A program made the translations under genes and the position numbers. The notes beneath the pieces were generated by a model. The model saw only the letters and a list, made by a program, of their open reading frames with translations, had not been told where the DNA came from and ran no database searches. A DNA stretch of 64,000 nucleotides from Sphingopyxis sp. (GTDB taxonomy: Bacteria; Pseudomonadota; Alphaproteobacteria; Sphingomonadales; Sphingomonadaceae). Position 1 is the first letter of the stretch. The number at the start of each line of letters is the position of its first letter. This document shows positions 1 to 9,531 of this stretch, piece after piece. The stretch lies in NCBI GenBank assembly GCA_017745175.1, contig JAGHZY010000004.1, positions 62,001 through 126,000 of the forward strand, in the 5' to 3' direction.

Positions 1-2066
1 TCGAGCCGGTCGATGCACACAAGATGCGCCGCCGTTGCCGGCAGGTCATCGACGAGCGCCGACCGGGTGACGATCACCGGCATGCCCGAGTCCGTGATCA
101 TATGCGCAAGCCGGTCGCGCGGATAAGCGGGATCGAGCGGCACATAGGCCCCGCCCGCCTTGTGGATCGCCAGCACGCATACCGCCAACTCGACCGATCG
201 TTCGACGTTGAGGCCGACCATGACGTCGGGACCGACGCCCAGCGCGTGCAGATGACGTGCCAGCCGGTTCGCCTGTGCGTCGAGTTCGGCATAGCTCAGG
301 CTGCGGCCACGCGCGGTGACCGCCGCCTTGTCGGGCGTGCGCCGGGCCTGGTCGGCGATCATGTGATGGACACCCGACACACCGGCGGTTTCGCCCGTTT
401 CGGCGTTCCACGTCCGGATCACCCGGCAATATTCGGCCTCGTCGAGGAGCGAAAGCCGGCCGACCGGCGTTCCGGGAGCCGCATCGGCGGCCGCCAGCAT
501 CGTTTCGAACCCGGCCCACAGATCGGCGACCGCGGCCTCGTCGATCCGCGACCGATCGTGGGTCAGGCGGCAGCCGCTGCCGTCGCTCGCGATAGCAAGG
601 TGGAGTACCGCGCCCCTTGTCGCGGCCGCCTGATCCAGCCGGTCGACAAGCTGGACGGCGGCGGGAAAACCAAAGCCGCCCGAGCCGCGCAGATCGGGCA
701 TACGGGCGATCAGGTCGCGCGCGATCGCGATCCGCCTGTGCATCGCGCCGATCTCGTTCGCCAGCCGGTCGGCAAAGACGCCCAGCGGCTGCTCGCGGTC
801 GATCGCAACGCACAGCGGCATCTGGTCCGCAAACCACGGCGCAACGTCCTCGAGCCGCGACAGATAGACCTGATCGGCATAGCCGATATCGACCGTATCG
901 CGGTCGGCAACACGGCCGAGATAAGCGACCCAAGCCGCGAGCAGGTCGGATGCAGTCCGGCCTGCGGAAACCACGCGGTCCGAAACAGCAAGCTGTTCGC
1001 ACCGTTCGTCGCCCCTCGCCTCGAATTGCGGAAGCAGAAGCGCGTCGCATCCCGCGAGACGGCGATGCCACCAGCCTTCGTAGCCGGCGGCCGCACCGTC
1101 CAGCGTGCCGAGCGTCTCCCGCTGTTCGCCGTTCGGCGATACGAAACGGTCGCCGACCCGCAGATGCGAGGATGCCAGCGGCTCGCCATCGCCATCGGTC
1201 AGCCGGTCCAGCCGGAGATCGGCGCCCCCGGTCGCCACGACCGCGGCGGCCTCGCTTTCGACAATCGTGCCGGGCGCTGCATCGCTGCACCGGTCCAGCA
1301 CCGTCGCGCCATGCACGAGGACGAGCCGGTCGCCGAGCAATGTCTTCGTTATGCCGAGCGGGTTACGATAGCTCCCGAAATCGAGCGCGGAAATGCGGCG
1401 GGCGATTTCATCCGCCGGGGCGCCCCAGTCGATCGTCGCGGCGGCAGCGGGCCTCGTGTCCTTGCCGAAGAAGCGTGCGGGCGGAGCCGGCATCGGCCGA
1501 CGGCGCTGCACCGCCGCCTCGATATCCGCGGCCAGCACCGCGAAGCTCCGCAATCCCGCCTCGAAGCATTTCGTGTTGAGCGACAACGAGGTTTCGCCAT
1601 CCTCGATCGCAATCGTCTCGGTCGCCAGAATGTCGCCGCAATCGACGGCGTCGGTCATCAGATGCCACGTCACGCCATGCCCGGCTTCGCCCTCCAGCAG
1701 AGCCCAGCTCGGCGTGTTGAGCCCGGCGTAGGCGGGCAGCGGACCGTCGTGAAAATTGATCGCGGCGCGCGAGGCCAGCGCCAGAACGTCCGGCGGCAAA
1801 ATGGCCAGATTGGTGATGCTGAACAGATAGTCGACCGCCCCGGGACCGGCCTCGACCAGTTCCTGTGAGCGCGCGAAGAGCGGAATACCGGCGCGGCGCG
1901 CCCATGCTGCGGCCGGCCCTTCGGGTGCAACCACGGCGACGATCTCGTGCTGCCGTTCCTGCAACAACCGGCCGCATTCCCCCAACAGGGTTTCGCGGCC
2001 GATGAGGATAGTGCGCGGCTTGCGTTGGTGCAGGCTGGGTTCGATGGACGGCGCCGGTCCCGCCAT
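1..2066 (-). CDS. Formyltransferase / condensation-like / adenylation-domain protein (NRPS-like), C-terminus off the window
   Basis: The reading frame is open from an ATG at 2066, preceded by AAAGGAG with good spacing, to the left edge, giving at least 688 residues. Residues 1-220 look like the formyltransferase fold of methionyl-tRNA formyltransferase. The NFHDGPLP and DAVDCGD motifs place Asn104, His106 and Asp142 at the spacing of the E. coli catalytic triad (106/108/144). Residues about 320-540 resemble the second half of an NRPS condensation domain, with no HHxxxDG. From about residue 560 an adenylation domain begins, with core motifs LSYAEL (590) and KAGGAYVPLDP; the rest lies outside the window. 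The layout recalls the formylation-adenylation start module of linear gramicidin synthase. Inference: it activates and formylates an amino acid, possibly to decorate the polysaccharide. A terminator separates it from the upstream glycosyltransferase operon. Confidence 0.85.
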   Translation of the reverse strand, partial: MAGPAPSIEPSLHQRKPRTILIGRETLLGECGRLLQERQHEIVAVVAPEGPAAAWARRAGIPLFARSQELVEAGPGAVDYLFSITNLAILPPDVLALASRAAINFHDGPLPAYAGLNTPSWALLEGEAGHGVTWHLMTDAVDCGDILATETIAIEDGETSLSLNTKCFEAGLRSFAVLAADIEAAVQRRRPMPAPPARFFGKDTRPAAAATIDWGAPADEIARRISALDFGSYRNPLGITKTLLGDRLVLVHGATVLDRCSDAAPGTIVESEAAAVVATGGADLRLDRLTDGDGEPLASSHLRVGDRFVSPNGEQRETLGTLDGAAAGYEGWWHRRLAGCDALLLPQFEARGDERCEQLAVSDRVVSAGRTASDLLAAWVAYLGRVADRDTVDIGYADQVYLSRLEDVAPWFADQMPLCVAIDREQPLGVFADRLANEIGAMHRRIAIARDLIARMPDLRGSGGFGFPAAVQLVDRLDQAAATRGAVLHLAIASDGSGCRLTHDRSRIDEAAVADLWAGFETMLAAADAAPGTPVGRLSLLDEAEYCRVIRTWNAETGETAGVSGVHHMIADQARRTPDKAAVTARGRSLSYAELDAQANRLARHLHALGVGPDVMVGLNVERSVELAVCVLAIHKAGGAYVPLDPAYPRDRLAHMITDSGMPVIVTRSALVDDLPATAAHLVCIDRL

Positions 2067-2144
2067 GATGTTCTCCTTTGGGCGCATCGTAAGGCGGAAG
2101 CGGGCACGCAACTACTTCAACAACTCCGTAGGCAAATCATGTGG

Positions 2145-2176
2145 TAAAAATGGGGAATGGGGAAATCGCATTCCCC
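2145..2176 (-). terminator. Rho-independent terminator after the GT2 gene
   Basis: On the minus strand a perfect 8-bp stem (GGGGAATG / CATTCCCC, loop about 9 nt) is followed by ATTTTT. It lies directly after the stop codon of the glycosyltransferase at 2178-3095. It implies that the adenylation-domain gene downstream has its own promoter in 2067-2144. Confidence 0.75.
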
Positions 2177-2177
2177 G

Positions 2178-3095
2178 TCATTTATACTCGATCAGACGCC
2201 GCCGACGCCGCCAGTAGTCGATTTGCCCCTGCAGATGCGGCAGCTTGCCCAGCGTGATGAAGCTCGCCTGCAACGCCCCGCCGCCGAGATAGACCCGCAG
2301 CCACAACAGCGGCCACAGCGGCCAGAAAACAGGAAGCGCCCACAACAGGTTGCTCGCGACCTGATGGCGCAGCCGCGGATTATGATCGCCCCGAAGGCTA
2401 TAGGCCTCCGCGGTCGCATAACCGCTTCGCCGGCTGCGTTGCCACCACTGCCGAAACTCGGTCATCGCGGCGTCGTGGATGGTCATGTCATGGCCGATAC
2501 GCCGGATCCGCCATTGGTTCAGCCGGATCCGGTGACAGAGGTCGGGCTCCTCCCCGGCGATCAGTTCCTCCGAAAAGCCGTCGACCTCGACGAAAGGCTC
2601 GACGCGGAACAGCGCATCGCCGCCACAGGTTTCAGCGATGCCGACGGGCGTGTTCCATTCCTGGTCGCACAGCCGGTTATAGGGGCTGGCCTCCGGCGTG
2701 CGTTCACGCCGGCGGCCGCATACCGACGCGAGGTCGGGTTCGGCCCGCATCGCCTCGAGCGCCTTGCCGAGCCAGCCCGGGACCAGTTCGCAATCGCCGT
2801 CGATGAAATGAAGATATTGCAGATCGGGATAGTGTTCGATGAGCCACGCAGCCCCGGCGTTGCGCGCCCGCGCGGCCGTGAAGGGCAAGGCCGGGTCGAG
2901 GTCGACGACCGGCAGGCCGCGCCCGCGGGCAAGGTCGCAGCTTCGGTCGCGCGAACCGGAATCGACGTAGACGGCGAGCGTCGTCTCCTTCAGCACGCTG
3001 TCGATGCAGGTCGCAAGCCGGTCGCCTTCGTTGCGGCCGATGATGACAAAGCCGACCGCGCCCGGTCTGGCGGGGGACCCGGCACTGCCGCTCAC
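2178..3095 (-). CDS. Family 2 glycosyltransferase
   Basis: A 305-residue GT-A fold enzyme that transfers a sugar from a nucleotide-sugar donor. Near the N-terminus it has the nucleotide-binding stretch FVIIGRNEGDRL, then VDSGSRDRS and the metal-binding FIDGDCELVPGW. A hydrophobic segment near the C-terminus (LLWALPVFWPLWPLLW) suggests membrane association at the cytoplasmic face. The GTG start at 3095 overlaps the TGA of the upstream membrane glycosyltransferase (GTGA), so translation is probably coupled. An open frame continues further upstream, but it only shadows the neighbour. The acceptor sugar cannot be told from the sequence. Confidence 0.85.
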   Translation of the reverse strand: MSGSAGSPARPGAVGFVIIGRNEGDRLATCIDSVLKETTLAVYVDSGSRDRSCDLARGRGLPVVDLDPALPFTAARARNAGAAWLIEHYPDLQYLHFIDGDCELVPGWLGKALEAMRAEPDLASVCGRRRERTPEASPYNRLCDQEWNTPVGIAETCGGDALFRVEPFVEVDGFSEELIAGEEPDLCHRIRLNQWRIRRIGHDMTIHDAAMTEFRQWWQRSRRSGYATAEAYSLRGDHNPRLRHQVASNLLWALPVFWPLWPLLWLRVYLGGGALQASFITLGKLPHLQGQIDYWRRRRRLIEYK

Positions 3096-4246
3096 GGCTC
3101 GCGCTCCGTACGGATCCAGTGTCTTTCGCGGCGGGTAAGGAATTGCGCGGCGATCCGCAGCTTCCAAAGCATGTAAGCCGGAATTCGCGCCACGCTGCGC
3201 AAGGGCAGGATGTCGCGACCCTCCGCACGCCACGCACGGGCCAGGCCGACACCGAGCAGGGCCAGTGCCAGCGTCAGAAACAGCACCGGGATGTTTGCGC
3301 CGGACATCCGGGCGCCCGCCGCAAGCAACAGCAACGCGCTGGCGAGCAGCAGGACGGTCGGCGGAATCATCAGGTCGAGCGCGACCACGGCGAGCCGCCA
3401 GCGCCCGCGTAGCGCACGGCTCAGCAAGGCGGGGACGTAGCGTCCCATCGAATTCAGCATCCCATGTTCCCACCGCCGGCGCTGGCCGGCCATGCCCTTG
3501 TCGGAACTCGCGGCGCTGACGAACAGCGCATCGTCCTCGAAAATGACGCGCTCGCCGGACAGGAGCAGATCCAGCCCCATGTCGAGGTCCTCGACGAGCG
3601 AGGCAGCCCGCCATTCGACCCTGTCGAAAATCCGGCGCGGGAAGGCCATGCCCGATCCCTGCAACAGTGCCGAGCCCGTCAGCCTTTGCAGCGCGCGCTG
3701 ACGAACCCGATTCTTGATCATGAAGGCGAAACAGGAAATGCGGACCCTGGCGGATGCCTCGCCGGGCGGCGCCAGAAGATAGGCGCCCTGCACCACGGCA
3801 TCGCGCCGCGCGGCCGTTGCTGCGAGCCGGGCGAGCGCCCCCGGTTCCGCCTCGCAGTCCGCATCGACGATGATCACGACGTCACCCGGCTTTCCCCGAA
3901 GAAAGGTGCGGCCGAACTCGAGCGCATGCCCCTTGCCTCTCCGCGACGGATCGCAGCGCTCGACGACATCGGCTCCCGAAGCCAGAGCGATATGCGCCGT
4001 ATCGTCGTTGCAATTGTCCGCGACCACCAACAGCCTGTCGGAGTCCCGCAGCTGCGTCATCACCGACGCGACTGCGGCCGCGATTCCCCGCGCCTCGTCA
4101 TGCGCGGGCATCAGCACGATGAAATCGGGGCCCTCGCGCCGTTCGGGCGCGGGTCGCGATCCCTGCGCCTTCGCGCCGAGCAGGCACTGGAACGCCAGAA
4201 AGGCTACCAGCGCTGCAGCGCCGGCACACAGTGCAGCGACAATCAT
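3092..4246 (-). CDS. Membrane family 2 glycosyltransferase (cellulose-synthase-like fold)
   Basis: A 384-residue protein with an N-terminal membrane segment (IVAALCAGAAALVAFLAF), a GT2 catalytic domain and at least two C-terminal membrane helices. The catalytic set is visible: LMPAHDEARG, VVADNCNDDT, VDADCEAEP, the acceptor-site LVEDLDMG, and the QRRRW form of the processive Q-x-x-R-W motif. It probably adds a sugar to a lipid-linked intermediate at the inner membrane. It sits 39 nt downstream of the oxygenase gene and overlaps the next glycosyltransferase by 4 nt, so the three likely form one operon. Confidence 0.85.
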   Translation of the reverse strand: MIVAALCAGAAALVAFLAFQCLLGAKAQGSRPAPERREGPDFIVLMPAHDEARGIAAAVASVMTQLRDSDRLLVVADNCNDDTAHIALASGADVVERCDPSRRGKGHALEFGRTFLRGKPGDVVIIVDADCEAEPGALARLAATAARRDAVVQGAYLLAPPGEASARVRISCFAFMIKNRVRQRALQRLTGSALLQGSGMAFPRRIFDRVEWRAASLVEDLDMGLDLLLSGERVIFEDDALFVSAASSDKGMAGQRRRWEHGMLNSMGRYVPALLSRALRGRWRLAVVALDLMIPPTVLLLASALLLLAAGARMSGANIPVLFLTLALALLGVGLARAWRAEGRDILPLRSVARIPAYMLWKLRIAAQFLTRRERHWIRTEREP

Positions 4247-4285
4247 TGCCCTGCCCCTCCGAAACGTCCCTCCTCCGACACGGCG

Positions 4286-5110
4286 TTATCCGTTCCTTCG
4301 CCGTTGCAGCGCGGGGGGCATCCAGTCGGCCTTGAGATGGTGGAACAAGACGCGCCAGTCACGCTTGTCGGCGCTGCCCGGCCGTCGGCGGAAGTCGGTA
4401 GTTCGCTCGATCAGGTCCTGATCCTGCTCCGCACCGGCGGTGTAATAATAGGTGGCGATCGAACGGCGCGATCGATTTTCCGGGCACGAAAGCGGATCGG
4501 GATGGCCGTGAAAGGTGTCGCGATCGGTCGAAAAGATCACCGCCCGGCCAAACTGCGGCATGATCCGCCGGACCGCCGCGCGCATCCCCCTGTCCCACAG
4601 TTCCAGCGCGCCGCCATATTCGTCGTGCCAGTCCTCGTTGAGATAGATCAGCAGATTGAGCCGACGGATCACGCCCATTTCCATGTGACGGGGAAAATCG
4701 GCGTGGATGCCGAGATGACCTCCCTGTCTGGTTTCGTGGAGCCCCGCGCCTGCATGATAGGGGTCGGGGATCAATCCCTCGATGCCGGTCAGCCCCGAAA
4801 GGAAGGACAGAAACGCCCGCGAGTTCAGCTCGGCGAACAACATGCGCGTCAGCGGCCCGTCGCATTGGTCAGGGCGAAACTGGAACTTCAGCCGCTCCTG
4901 TTCACGCATGAAGCATTCCCGATCCCCGCTGTCCGGGAACTCGCCCGCAACGCCGCGCAGGAAATCTGGATCGAGAAAATCGTCGAGAACGATGTGCGGG
5001 AACGGCTGATTCGCCTGATATTCCTCCGCCCGCAGAGCGCCGGCAGCGCCACACTGCTCGACATCGAAGCACCAGTATCCCCCCAGATCTGTCAAACCGA
5101 GTACATGCAT
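4286..5110 (-). CDS. 2-oxoglutarate/Fe(II) oxygenase (prolyl-4-hydroxylase-like)
   Basis: A non-haem iron dioxygenase of 274 residues in the chosen frame start. The metal triad is visible as His136-x-Asp138 (GIHADF) and His201 (FHGHPDP), with Arg215/216 placed to bind 2-oxoglutarate. The domain begins around FPHIVLDDF (residue 37). An alternative GTG start at 5179 adds 23 residues that look non-coding; neither start has a clear ribosome binding site, so the 5' end is uncertain. It is first in an operon with two glycosyltransferases, so a substrate on the polysaccharide, or on an amino acid attached to it, is inferred. The family also includes protein hydroxylases. Confidence 0.8.
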   Translation of the reverse strand: MHVLGLTDLGGYWCFDVEQCGAAGALRAEEYQANQPFPHIVLDDFLDPDFLRGVAGEFPDSGDRECFMREQERLKFQFRPDQCDGPLTRMLFAELNSRAFLSFLSGLTGIEGLIPDPYHAGAGLHETRQGGHLGIHADFPRHMEMGVIRRLNLLIYLNEDWHDEYGGALELWDRGMRAAVRRIMPQFGRAVIFSTDRDTFHGHPDPLSCPENRSRRSIATYYYTAGAEQDQDLIERTTDFRRRPGSADKRDWRVLFHHLKADWMPPALQRRRNG

Positions 5111-5289
5111 TCCTATCTCGTCCGAGCGCCGGCAGGACCCCGGGACGAAGGGGCCGGTCTTCTGGCCCGTATCAAACACGCCGGGCGATCCCGGAACAAG
5201 CCGGGGAAATCACCTTGGGAGTTCTCATAATCGACAGAAAATAATGCCGGGACTAAAACAGCGGACTGAAACTCCCGGAGAAAACACCA
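5111..5289. promoter_or_regulatory. Divergent promoter region (oxygenase operon / GT4-flippase operon)
   Basis: This gap separates two divergent operons. Its right half is locally AT-rich (around CATAATCGACAGAAAATAAT, 5226-5245) and is a plausible promoter for the rightward genes. No operator-like palindrome was seen. Confidence 0.35.
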
Positions 5290-6510
5290 GTGCACGTGGC
5301 ACTCTACTCTCCCAATTGGCCACCTGCGGGGGCAGCGAACGGAATCGTCAGCTATGTCTCCGCGGTGAGGGAACATCTTATCGCCAAGGGGCACAGGGTC
5401 ACGATATTGTCCGAAGGACGGCGCTATCCCAGCGATGGCGCCGATACGCCGTTGCTGGCGCCGATCGAGGCGCTCGGCGGATTCGACCGGTTGCAGCGCC
5501 GCATTTCGCGCCGGATCGATACCTATCATGGCGGCTTGCCGGGCCTCGGCCAGCAGCTCGCGGCGCAGGTCAGCGCGGCCCATCGCGCCGACCCGATCGA
5601 TATCCTCGAAATGGAAGAGAGCTTCGGCTGGGCGCACACGGTACAGCGTCTCACCGGTATCCCCGTCGTGACACGCCTCCACGGTCCCCATTTCCTGAAG
5701 CCGCCCAAACCGCGAACAGCCAGGGACAGGCTCAGCGATCTGCAACGTTGCCGCACCGAGGGACGCGCGGTGCGTTCGTCGCATACGCTGACTGCGCCGA
5801 CCCGGGCGATGATGAAGGTCACGTGCGAAAATTACCGGCGCCCGGCCCACGAGCGCGACGCGGTCATCCCCAACCCCATCCGTCTGCCCCCCGAAAGCGA
5901 ACGCTGGAACCTCGCGACCTGCGACCGCAGCCGCATCCTGATGATCGGCCGTTTCGACTATTGGAAAGGGGCCGACACAATGCTCCTCGCCTTCGAACAG
6001 GTGCTGCGCCATTATCCTGATGCCCGGTTGACGCTCGTCGGTCCGCTGATCGGTATCGAGACGGGCCCCGGACAGCTCGCCGACTTCCAAGCATATGCAC
6101 GCGCGAACCTGTCACCCGAAACCGCCGGGCGGGTCGAACTCACCGGCACGCTGGCGCCGCCCGAAATCGCCATGCTGCGCCGGCAAGCTTTCGTTACCGT
6201 GCTCGCTTCGCGGGTCGAAAACTTCCCCTACGCCCTGCTCGAGGGGCTGGCGTCAGGCAGCCCGATGGTCTCGACCGACTGGCCCGGAAGCGATGAAATC
6301 ATCCGGCACGGCGAAACCGGCTTCCTCACCCCGGTCGGCGATCCCGAAGCGCTGGCGGAGCGGCTCGTCTGGATGTTCGATCATCCGGAGGCGGCCGCCC
6401 GGGCAGGCGAAAAGGGGCAGCGCCATTGCGCCAGAAATTTTTCGGTCGAAACCGTCGGCGCCCGGCTGATCGAATGCTATGAGGCCACGGTGCGGAACGG
6501 GGCGGAGTGA
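5290..6510 (+). CDS. Family 4 glycosyltransferase
   Basis: A 406-residue GT-B enzyme that starts at GTG 5290 after CCCGGAGAAAACACCA. The N-terminal domain begins MHVALYSPNWPPAGAANGIVSYV, the usual glycine-rich acceptor-side loop. The donor domain has the typical MIGRFDYWKGADTML strand and the E-x7-E motif (ENFPYALLEG). No membrane helix is evident, so it probably acts on the cytoplasmic side. The stop overlaps the flippase start (GTGA), which couples it to polymer export. Confidence 0.88.
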   Translation: MHVALYSPNWPPAGAANGIVSYVSAVREHLIAKGHRVTILSEGRRYPSDGADTPLLAPIEALGGFDRLQRRISRRIDTYHGGLPGLGQQLAAQVSAAHRADPIDILEMEESFGWAHTVQRLTGIPVVTRLHGPHFLKPPKPRTARDRLSDLQRCRTEGRAVRSSHTLTAPTRAMMKVTCENYRRPAHERDAVIPNPIRLPPESERWNLATCDRSRILMIGRFDYWKGADTMLLAFEQVLRHYPDARLTLVGPLIGIETGPGQLADFQAYARANLSPETAGRVELTGTLAPPEIAMLRRQAFVTVLASRVENFPYALLEGLASGSPMVSTDWPGSDEIIRHGETGFLTPVGDPEALAERLVWMFDHPEAAARAGEKGQRHCARNFSVETVGARLIECYEATVRNGAE

Positions 6511-7889
6511 CCCCCGCACCCGCGTCCGCGCTGGCTGATGCTGCGCAGGGCAGCCTATCCTCGCGCGTCCGCAGGTTTCGGGACATCGCGCTGCGCGACA
6601 CCAATGTCGTCGTCATCTCGGTGGTTCTTGCCAATCTGTTGCGCGCGTTCAGCAGTGTCGTCCTGACGCGCCTGCTGGTGCCCGAAGTGTTCGGCATTTC
6701 GGGCGTCATCGCGTCGATCGTCTTCGCCTTCGGAATGGTCTCCGACCTTGGCTTCCAGGCCTTCGTCGTGCGGCACCCGGACGGCGAAAAACCGCACTTT
6801 CTCGATACGATCTGGACCATGGCCGTCCTCAGGTCGATCGTCCTGACCTGCGCGATGTTCGCGCTGTCCCCCGCAATCGCCGGACTGTTCGGCAAGCCCG
6901 AACTGACGCCGCTGATCGCCGTGGCGTCGCTCACCTTCGTAATCGATGGCGTCGCTTCGCTGACGCTCCTCACCGCGCTGCGACACCGCATGGTGCTTCG
7001 GCTTTCGCTGGTCGAACTGAGTGTTCTCATTCTCCAGATATCGCTCTCCTTCCTTCTCGCCTATCTCTGGCGAAACTATTGGGCGATATTGGCGAGCATG
7101 CTTGCCGGCAGCGCGTTCAAATCGCTGCTCAGCTATCTGCTATTCCCCGACTCGCTGCGCAAGCCGGCCTTCGACCGGCAATATATCCGCGAACTCTGGA
7201 ACTTCGCGCGCTTCGTTACGGGATCGAGCATCATCACCCTGCTTCTCCTGCAAGGCGACAAGTTCGCGCTCGGGCGGCTGATGTCGCTCGACGATTTCGG
7301 TTTCTATATTCTCGCGGGCAATCTCGCGACCGCCCCGCTCGCCTTCACGACGGCCTATGCAAGCCGCGTCCTTTTCCCGGCCTATTCGCAAGCCTGGCGC
7401 GACGGAGAAAAAAATCTTCGCGCGCTTTTTTATGCGAAGCGGCGCCTCCCGTCGCTGATCTACAGTTTCGCCGCGGGCGGGCTGATCGGCTCCGCCCCGC
7501 TCGTGATCGAGCTCCTGTATGACCCCCGCTACGCGACCTCCGCGATCTATCTCCAGATACTGGCGATTACACCGCTGTTCGCGCTCGCATCCAACAGCGG
7601 CAACGAGACTTTGACCGCGACCGGACACATCAAGGTGACCTTTCAGGCCAGCGTCGCAAAGCTGTTATGGTTCTGCATCGCCGGACCCGCCGGCTATGCG
7701 CTCGGCGGCGTCCTCGGGCTCGTCGTCGCGGTCGGACTCATGGAAATTCCTGCCGTCATCCTCAAATGGATCAGGATGCACCGCCTGCAATTTCTCGATC
7801 TCCGCCAGGAGCTATTGTTCCTCGCGGCCGGCGGCGGCGGGATCATCGCCGGCGCAATCGGCGACAATCTGATCGAGCGCCTGCTCTGA
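6507..7889 (+). CDS. Oligosaccharide flippase, Wzx family
   Basis: A 460-residue protein made almost entirely of hydrophobic helices (about 12), in the MOP/Wzx layout. It has the N-terminal stretch in which LLRAFSSVVLTRLLVPEVFG leads into the first helices. It should flip undecaprenyl-linked repeat units to the periplasm. It starts with a GTG inside the upstream stop (GTGA). A polymerase gene lies convergent 71 nt downstream. It is the locus A flippase; locus B has its own at 46109-47590. Confidence 0.85.
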   Translation: MTPAPASALADAAQGSLSSRVRRFRDIALRDTNVVVISVVLANLLRAFSSVVLTRLLVPEVFGISGVIASIVFAFGMVSDLGFQAFVVRHPDGEKPHFLDTIWTMAVLRSIVLTCAMFALSPAIAGLFGKPELTPLIAVASLTFVIDGVASLTLLTALRHRMVLRLSLVELSVLILQISLSFLLAYLWRNYWAILASMLAGSAFKSLLSYLLFPDSLRKPAFDRQYIRELWNFARFVTGSSIITLLLLQGDKFALGRLMSLDDFGFYILAGNLATAPLAFTTAYASRVLFPAYSQAWRDGEKNLRALFYAKRRLPSLIYSFAAGGLIGSAPLVIELLYDPRYATSAIYLQILAITPLFALASNSGNETLTATGHIKVTFQASVAKLLWFCIAGPAGYALGGVLGLVVAVGLMEIPAVILKWIRMHRLQFLDLRQELLFLAAGGGGIIAGAIGDNLIERLL

Positions 7890-7959
7890 CCGTCCTTCGG
7901 ATCGGGGTCGTGGCCCGGCTGATGATGCGCGCCCATAACGCCGTTCAACCGAAGCCTCT

Positions 7960-9531
7960 TCATGCCCTGTGGAAAAGGAGGAGTTCCGGTCTTTTGTCGG
8001 CATCGGCCAGGTTCGTTCCGGCCCTGACACTCCGCTGAAGACGAAGGAACGCCGTGGCGAAGCCGAACAGGGCGAACAGGTAGAAGGACGGCCGGGTTCC
8101 GAAGGAGGTGAAGAACAGCATCTCCATCATCATCAGAAGACTGCCGAAGATAAAGGCGCCCGCCTCCACATCGTGCTGCGATACGCCCCGGAACCGCCCT
8201 CTGCGGACGATGGCCGTCAGGAAGACACCGAATGGCGCAACAAAAACCGTCAAGCCGGACAGGCCGGCGATCAGCATGATCCAGATATAGGTATTGACGA
8301 AATCGATGATGCCTTCGCCCTGCACCAGATCGGGCAGCAATCGATGCAGTTCCCGCATGGAATAGCCCATGAAGGGACGCTCGGCGAACAGCTCCAGCCC
8401 CCGGCTCAACAGCAGGCGCCGATAGTCCGATGATGCGCTCGACCCGCCGGAAAGCCCGAGCGTCTCGGACAGATAGGGATAAAATTGTGCAACAAGAAAC
8501 AGGAAGGAGATTGCCCCCACGGCGACGAACAGCTTCTGTCCCAGCCGGACATGGCGGCCGCGGAGCGCGTCTGCCGCGGCGATTGCGATCAGCACGCCCA
8601 CCCAGGCACCACGTGATTGCGGTGCGATCAGCCCGATCACTGCTACCGCCATCAGCAGCAGATAATAACGGCGGCCGCGCATGAAATCCCGCGACAGATG
8701 GAGTGCCATCACGCAGATGGCCAACACCATCGCCACCGACGTCGGTTCGGTAAAGGGTCCGCCGGCACGAATCAGTCCCGCCCGAACCTTGACCAGCATC
8801 AACGTCGGCAGTTCGAAGAGCCGGTAGAGTTCATGATATACCGGCCAAGCCTTCCAGACCTCGAAGATCAGGAGCGCGGCGATGACGACCCCGCCTGCGC
8901 CCAGCCAGAGCATCGCCGATTTCAACTCGTCGCCGGTGCGCAGCCCCCGGCTGACAATGTAATAGGGCAATGCGAGCTCGAGCGAAACCTCGGTCAGCGC
9001 GCGCAGATGGTGCGAGAAGGTGGTTTCGCGCGCAACCGCCATCGCGATCGTGAAGACGACCAGCAGGACAACGAAATCCCACTCGATACGGCATCGCGCC
9101 TTCGCCGGGTTGACGAAGATGGCCACCGCCGCACCGAGCGCCAGCGCGTCGTGGACGCCGAATTCGACCAGCTTGAGCGAGCCGAGCACCAGCGTATGGT
9201 CGAGTCCCGGCAGCAGCAGCAGGCTGAACAGATATACGGGCACGATCAGGTTAAAGCGCCACGCCGCAACCGGCACCCACAAGCACATGATAACGAGCAG
9301 GAGGCCGAGGCTGGGAACCGACCATGCCAGCACCGGCATGGTCACCGCAATCGCCAGCATCCGGGCCCCTACCGGCTTCCGGACGTCGCTCTTCAGGCAG
9401 AAAAGAAACAGGACGATCGCGGCGGCACTGACCGTTCCGACGAAAAAGCTCGGCTTCACGATCAGATAGTCGCCCGTCGCAAGACGAAACGTGAGCGCAA
9501 GACCTGCGGCGAGGATGAGAATGGCGGGCAT
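7960..9531 (-). CDS. O-antigen ligase/polymerase family membrane protein (Wzy-like)
   Basis: A 523-residue polytopic protein with about 12 membrane segments and a long periplasmic loop, the layout of Wzy polymerases and O-antigen ligases. The loop contains the SRGAWVG stretch that commonly precedes the Wzy_C domain, and FGTRPSFYL lies near the end. The ATG at 9531 overlaps the stop of the glycosidase gene (ATGA); an in-frame start further upstream would only duplicate that gene. It is taken as the locus A polymerase because of the adjacent flippase and export genes. Confidence 0.8.
   Translation of the reverse strand: MPAILILAAGLALTFRLATGDYLIVKPSFFVGTVSAAAIVLFLFCLKSDVRKPVGARMLAIAVTMPVLAWSVPSLGLLLVIMCLWVPVAAWRFNLIVPVYLFSLLLLPGLDHTLVLGSLKLVEFGVHDALALGAAVAIFVNPAKARCRIEWDFVVLLVVFTIAMAVARETTFSHHLRALTEVSLELALPYYIVSRGLRTGDELKSAMLWLGAGGVVIAALLIFEVWKAWPVYHELYRLFELPTLMLVKVRAGLIRAGGPFTEPTSVAMVLAICVMALHLSRDFMRGRRYYLLLMAVAVIGLIAPQSRGAWVGVLIAIAAADALRGRHVRLGQKLFVAVGAISFLFLVAQFYPYLSETLGLSGGSSASSDYRRLLLSRGLELFAERPFMGYSMRELHRLLPDLVQGEGIIDFVNTYIWIMLIAGLSGLTVFVAPFGVFLTAIVRRGRFRGVSQHDVEAGAFIFGSLLMMMEMLFFTSFGTRPSFYLFALFGFATAFLRLQRSVRAGTNLADADKRPELLLFHRA

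Noticed and set aside
24..1868. A 614-codon open frame on the plus strand
   Set aside because: It is antisense to the formyltransferase/adenylation gene. Its protein is Arg/Ala/Gly-rich without recognisable motifs, as expected for a GC-rich shadow frame.
3464..5230. A 588-codon open frame on the plus strand
   Set aside because: It opposes the membrane glycosyltransferase and oxygenase genes, both of which have clear family motifs. It has none.
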